18,809 bases of DNA. Origin: Holosporales bacterium (lineage in GTDB: Bacteria > Pseudomonadota > Alphaproteobacteria > RUG11792). The stretch spans positions 1-18,809 of the forward strand of contig JAITTR010000095.1 of the NCBI GenBank assembly GCA_031286725.1. Reading direction: 5' to 3'. Positions 15,387 to 18,809 of the stretch are shown piece by piece (the first letter of the stretch is position 1; each line of letters begins with the position of its first letter). Made by a program: the position numbers and the translations under genes. The notes under the pieces were generated by a model. It made no database searches, was not told the DNA's origin, and worked only from the letters and a program-made list of their open reading frames with translations.

Positions 15387-16685
15387 ATGAATTTTATTAG
15401 AATACTTACACTTGCTTTTTCTGTGAATTATTGTATCGCGGCGGAAGAATCAGCCATAATTCCCGGAGATGGCGAAGATATTGAACAAATTTTTGAATTA
15501 ATAGAAGGTTATACTCCTTCATATTTAAAATATGAAGGAGTTGGATATTTTATGAACGATGAAGGACTATACTATACTATCCCTAAAGAAGTAATAACTT
15601 CAAAATCATTTGAAAGATATAAGCTTATAAATGGAAAAACAGCTTTAGGAATGCTATTGGAATTGTCCGAAAATCAATGGATAGCCTTGAATAAAAGAGA
15701 GCTGAAAAATGCGGCGATTTTGGCTGAAGAAATGAAGCAAATATCACTGGGGAAGTTCGGATTAAGAACAATAAAGATTCCTAGTGAGAAAATACATCGG
15801 AATTTAATGGAAATAAAACTTAGAACAATAAGTCAAATCGATATGTTGAACATAAAAAGCGATGCCAATATTCCAATTGAAAGCTTAACGGCTAGAGAAA
15901 ATTATAGAGAATTTAACGCAATATTTTCGGTCGTTAGCCATTACACCAATACGCCTTTGTTGTCTCAAAGCGTATCAAAAGATATAAGAGGCGAGACTAT
16001 ACCCAAAGAAGAAAGAATAATTTTAGATGGCGTAGAGCAAACGGTAAATCATATAGTGTCTCAGATAAAAGGAGATTATGCCGATAAAGGTTCTTTAATA
16101 GATGAAGTCATAGAAATAAAAAAAGCGGCATACAAAAGATATCTAAATTACGTATACGCTATAATGAGAATTGAGGATATTAGGCAATATAGAATGGTCG
16201 ATAAAGGACAAACAAGCGACGGACATTGGAATACCTGTTTGTTTAACTCTACGCTTTATCTAGATAAATCTTTAGGAAATATAGAGACTACAAAATGCGG
16301 GTTTTTGGAAAAAACTAAAGGCTATTTGAATAGTTTAATAGCGAAATTCCGAAGATTTAATCCAAGGGGAAGTTTTATTGAAGAAAGGATAATCGCTAAT
16401 GTAGAAAAAATGAAGGCGGATCGGGGAGCCGAGGCTTTATATTCATGCGCGGCTTGGTTGGAGGACGACAAAATATGCCCTGGCATAATAGGCGATGGCT
16501 CAGTTCTAGAAACGGGATGTCATGGCTTATGCCTAAATTTCGCTATATTTCCTAATCAAAAAGTCAGAGAAGGCGGTAATAGGTTAAGAAATTACTATGG
16601 TTGTGGATACTATGGTAGCGAAGATTTTGGAATTGCTGGAGTTAGTTGCAGTACAGGTCATGCGCAAGCGTTGGAAAGGATATAA
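15387..16685 (+). CDS. Cysteine-rich secreted protein of unknown function
   Basis: I do not recognise the family. The ATG at 15387 is chosen over the in-frame ATG at 15309 because GAGG lies 6 bases before it and because it starts a clear signal peptide (MNFIRILTLAFSVNYCIAA, cleavage about residue 19). The product is 432 residues. The mature protein has a charged, helical N-terminal two thirds with no cysteine, then eight cysteines in the last 150 residues (C284, C304, C354, C364, C378, C382, C406, C421), an even number suited to disulfides in an exported domain. That end is also Gly/Tyr-rich (NYYGCGYYG). No catalytic motif is identified. The reading frame continues for 37 sense codons after the TAA, so the C-terminus may be shortened. 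It faces the convergent addA across an array of inverted repeats. Confidence 0.78.
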   Translation: MNFIRILTLAFSVNYCIAAEESAIIPGDGEDIEQIFELIEGYTPSYLKYEGVGYFMNDEGLYYTIPKEVITSKSFERYKLINGKTALGMLLELSENQWIALNKRELKNAAILAEEMKQISLGKFGLRTIKIPSEKIHRNLMEIKLRTISQIDMLNIKSDANIPIESLTARENYREFNAIFSVVSHYTNTPLLSQSVSKDIRGETIPKEERIILDGVEQTVNHIVSQIKGDYADKGSLIDEVIEIKKAAYKRYLNYVYAIMRIEDIRQYRMVDKGQTSDGHWNTCLFNSTLYLDKSLGNIETTKCGFLEKTKGYLNSLIAKFRRFNPRGSFIEERIIANVEKMKADRGAEALYSCAAWLEDDKICPGIIGDGSVLETGCHGLCLNFAIFPNQKVREGGNRLRNYYGCGYYGSEDFGIAGVSCSTGHAQALERI

Positions 16686-16799
16686 AAGCCTATCTTTTCC
16701 TATAGAAATATAGAAAGGATTTATGCTAAAGAGCACATGGCCAAAGGAAAAGAAGTTTGGGATTATAGCTCTTTGATTCTGGGGGCGGATATGGTATAG
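16686..16799 (+). other. In-frame open extension after the stop of the secreted protein
   Basis: After the TAA at 16683-16685 the same frame stays open for 37 codons to a TAG at 16797-16799, and reads as a protein-like sequence (for example EHMAKGKEVWDYSSL). This might be the former C-terminus of the secreted protein cut off by a nonsense change, or chance. A short open frame in another phase (17 codons, ATG at 16723) has AGAAAGG before it. I do not call either as a gene. Confidence 0.2.
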
Positions 16800-16929
16800 A
16801 AAATTATACCATATCCGCCCGAAAGATTTGTCAAGGTTCGCTCGCTTTGCTCGCTCTCCACCTTGACAAATCGATTTCTATTCTGCTTTATAAGATAGAA
16901 ATTATAAAATGTTTCCCACCGAACATTTT
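16783..16929. repeat. Four back-to-back inverted repeats
   Basis: Four consecutive palindromes fill this interval. First: perfect 16-bp arms GGGCGGATATGGTATA / TATACCATATCCGCCC (16783-16798, 16805-16820, 6-base loop). Second: 13-bp arms GATTTGTCAAGGT / ACCTTGACAAATC (16825-16837, 16860-16872) around a loop with repeated GCTCGCT. Third: 8-bp arms ATTTCTAT / ATAGAAAT (16874-16881, 16895-16902). Fourth: 8-bp arms AAAATGTT / AACATTTT (16906-16913, 16922-16929), followed by T's. They lie between the convergent secreted protein gene and addA, so a bidirectional terminator cluster is the simplest reading; a dispersed palindromic element is another. Confidence 0.75.
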
Positions 16930-17123
16930 TCTCTTCCCAAAGTTTAGATAGTTTTGAGGGATAAAATTTCTTTTCGACATAAACATTTCAATGATAATTT
17001 GCAATAATGTTGCCTACTCAAAAGCATGGATTTTTAAGAAAGGGGCGACGATGCTCTAGCAAAGTTGGGTACTTGCTCATATTCTAGAAAAAAAGGTGAG
17101 TTAGTTGGGAATTTGATACTGCC
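16930..17123. other. Gene-free sequence downstream of addA
   Basis: No coding sequence is supported on either strand. In particular, the - strand frames immediately after the addA stop do not resemble the C-terminal region expected of AddA. Confidence 0.4.
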
Positions 17124-18809
17124 TTACGTCATTGCCGTTGCTATTAGATCGATAATATTTTTCCCATTATTTCTTCCTGCAACATATAACTGATCTTTGG
17201 CTCTTGTTAAGGCTACGTATAGCAATCTAAAAAGTTCGCTCTCTTCTTCTTTATACTCTTTTTCTATAAAATAATTAGCTTCATCAAACGAGTCGCTTAC
17301 GTTGGGTTTTATAAAAAATATGGGGAAGGCTTGTTTATTATTTGCAAATATTTTTTCTTCGTAGCTCCACATAAAAAACGCTTTTGATTTGTTCGCTTTT
17401 AAATCAAAATCTAATAAAATTACTATCGGGGATTCTAAGCCTTTCGCCCCGTGGATCGTGGAAATTCTTATAGCGGAATTGTCAACGTTTGGATTTGAAA
17501 TTTCAATTTCATTTTGCCTAAAATAATCTATAAATTCTTTAATATTATTAGATATTTTATTCGAAAAATTTATAACTTCATTCATAAAACAAGATAAAAT
17601 ATAATTGTCGTTTTTGTTCGATTTTACGATTATTTTTAATATTATATGATAAAAAAATTCTACAAGATTATTTTCTTTATGTTTAGCGATACAATCGTAT
17701 ATTGTATTTGTTTTTTCTTCGCCTAAATTTTTAAAGTTTTCAAATATAGAAACGCTTCTATTGCGACAAATATTAAACAATTCCTTGTCGGAAAGAGGAT
17801 TTTTAAATATATAAGGACTTTTTAAAACGCAAGCTAACGAATATTCGTAGTCTTGCGGATTTATACATACATCTGCAAGGGCAAGCAAATCCATTACTAG
17901 TAAATTTTCAGATAATTTTATCCTATCTGGCGGAGCTATTTTTATTTTATGCTCGTTGAGTTTAGAAATTATATTTTCGTATAATTCGTTTCTACTTCTG
18001 GATAATATTAAAATATCCGCAGGGCGCGTTATGTCAGATTCGATAAGTTTTTTAATAAAATTAACGATCTCCGTTGTGTCCATAGTCTCAATTATTTGTA
18101 CTTTTCCCTCGTTTGAAGTTCGCTGAGGAACGTGTTTTTGATATTCTTCATTACTTTGATTAAAAGCAAAATAACTATTTTTCATAAATATTTTATCGAC
18201 AATATCTAAAATTTTAGGAAGAGATCTGTAACATTTATTTAAATAAACTGTTTGAAATTTCTTGCCAACGGAATTTAGCGTAGTCTTAGCGTAATTATAA
18301 AATTCGGATAATAGTCTATGATTTGCGTTTTGGAATCTATATATAGATTGTTTTACGTCTCCAACGATGAATATTGTTTTTTCTTTTTGTTCTGGCGAGA
18401 AAATTTCTTCGCAAAACAGAGAAATCAATTTCCACTGAAGCTGGCTTAAATCCTGGGCTTCGTCGATCATTATGCATTTTATTGTTGAACATATTTTGGA
18501 TAAGGCAAATTCCTTTGCGAAACTTTGCGTTAATAATTCTTTTGTTTTTATTAAAACGTCCGAAAAATCTAACGCATTTTTGCGAGTTTTCAGTTCGTTA
18601 TATTCTTCAAATATCATTCGAGCTATTTTCAGAAAAGAGCAGGTTCTTTTAATCGTTAATTCTTTTTTAGAATTTATAAAATTCTTCAAAATTATTTTGG
18701 ATATTTCTATCGTTATCTTTTTTTCTTTATGAGGAAAGTTTTTTCTTATAGTCCCGTTTTTGGTCAAGAATACTTCTTCTAAGTTTTGATCTTTAAAATT
18801 TAAATTTAT
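17124..18809 (-). CDS. addA: UvrD/AddA-like helicase, 5' part outside the window, lacking the C-terminal nuclease region
   Basis: The - strand frame is open to the right edge with no need for the internal TTG at 18767, and the residues before it (QNLEEVFLTKNGTIRKN) read like an AddA segment, so the gene starts outside the window. Of the 561 visible residues, the helicase 1A/1B-2A part is clear: Walker B IMIDEAQD (about 113-120), motif III GDVKQSIYRFQ (about 150), motif IV KCYRS (about 192), motif V STIHGAKGLE (about 450) and motif VI LLYVALTRAKDQLY (about 530). Walker A should lie outside the window. AddA with AddB resects double-strand breaks for recombination. The protein stops about 25 residues after motif VI, whereas alphaproteobacterial AddA proteins normally continue for a few hundred residues into a RecB-type nuclease domain. 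A UvrD-like paralogue is an alternative, but the N-terminal context favours AddA. Confidence 0.82.
   Translation of the reverse strand: MNLNFKDQNLEEVFLTKNGTIRKNFPHKEKKITIEISKIILKNFINSKKELTIKRTCSFLKIARMIFEEYNELKTRKNALDFSDVLIKTKELLTQSFAKEFALSKICSTIKCIMIDEAQDLSQLQWKLISLFCEEIFSPEQKEKTIFIVGDVKQSIYRFQNANHRLLSEFYNYAKTTLNSVGKKFQTVYLNKCYRSLPKILDIVDKIFMKNSYFAFNQSNEEYQKHVPQRTSNEGKVQIIETMDTTEIVNFIKKLIESDITRPADILILSRSRNELYENIISKLNEHKIKIAPPDRIKLSENLLVMDLLALADVCINPQDYEYSLACVLKSPYIFKNPLSDKELFNICRNRSVSIFENFKNLGEEKTNTIYDCIAKHKENNLVEFFYHIILKIIVKSNKNDNYILSCFMNEVINFSNKISNNIKEFIDYFRQNEIEISNPNVDNSAIRISTIHGAKGLESPIVILLDFDLKANKSKAFFMWSYEEKIFANNKQAFPIFFIKPNVSDSFDEANYFIEKEYKEEESELFRLLYVALTRAKDQLYVAGRNNGKNIIDLIATAMT

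Noticed and set aside
16783..16929. CRISPR array or insertion-sequence ends
   Set aside because: The four palindromes differ from one another, have no equal spacers, and no transposase or cas gene is nearby.

Overview
The window looks like part of the chromosome of an AT-rich alphaproteobacterium with a host-associated lifestyle (Rickettsiales/Holosporales grade; the exact lineage cannot be fixed by eye). The reasons are low GC, a housekeeping set that includes an efp-suhB pair, a type-4-like uracil-DNA glycosylase and AddA, a meso-DAP type MurE, and several secreted or membrane proteins of unknown family. A MEP-pathway gene (ispE) argues against Rickettsia proper, which is thought to have lost that pathway. 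This placement is inference.

Layout, left to right. A gatA gene cut by the left edge (+) ends at a GC-rich hairpin. Two leftward genes follow: a 233-residue membrane-anchored protein with an internal duplication and a 629-residue secreted protein; neither is recognised. A rightward operon runs alaS-lipA-small A24 prepilin-peptidase-like protein, with genes touching or overlapping. A leftward small acidic exported protein and leftward murE come next, each beside a long gene-free stretch. A rightward unit follows: tRNA-Met(CAU), efp and suhB, with a good promoter before the tRNA. Leftward tyrS and uracil-DNA glycosylase face rightward ispE, and the start codons of the glycosylase and ispE overlap in a single CATG. 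The right end holds a rightward cysteine-rich secreted protein and the 3' part of a leftward addA-like helicase gene cut by the right edge.

How the genes fit together. Translation dominates: GatA (Gln/Asn-tRNA amidation), AlaS, TyrS, tRNA-Met and EF-P. The rest covers cofactor synthesis (LipA), cell wall (MurE), isoprenoids (IspE), DNA repair (UDG, AddA) and phosphate-ester hydrolysis (SuhB-like). These are normal core genes of a reduced alphaproteobacterium.

The unusual material lies between them. There are GC-rich compound palindromes after gatA and after ispE that share hairpin modules, one folding into a possible cloverleaf. Four inverted repeats lie back to back between the secreted protein and addA. 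Two or three exported proteins could act at the host interface. The AddA-like protein stops just after helicase motif VI and lacks the usual C-terminal nuclease region. I see no CRISPR array, insertion sequence or complete defence system, and no clear evidence of a new multi-gene system.
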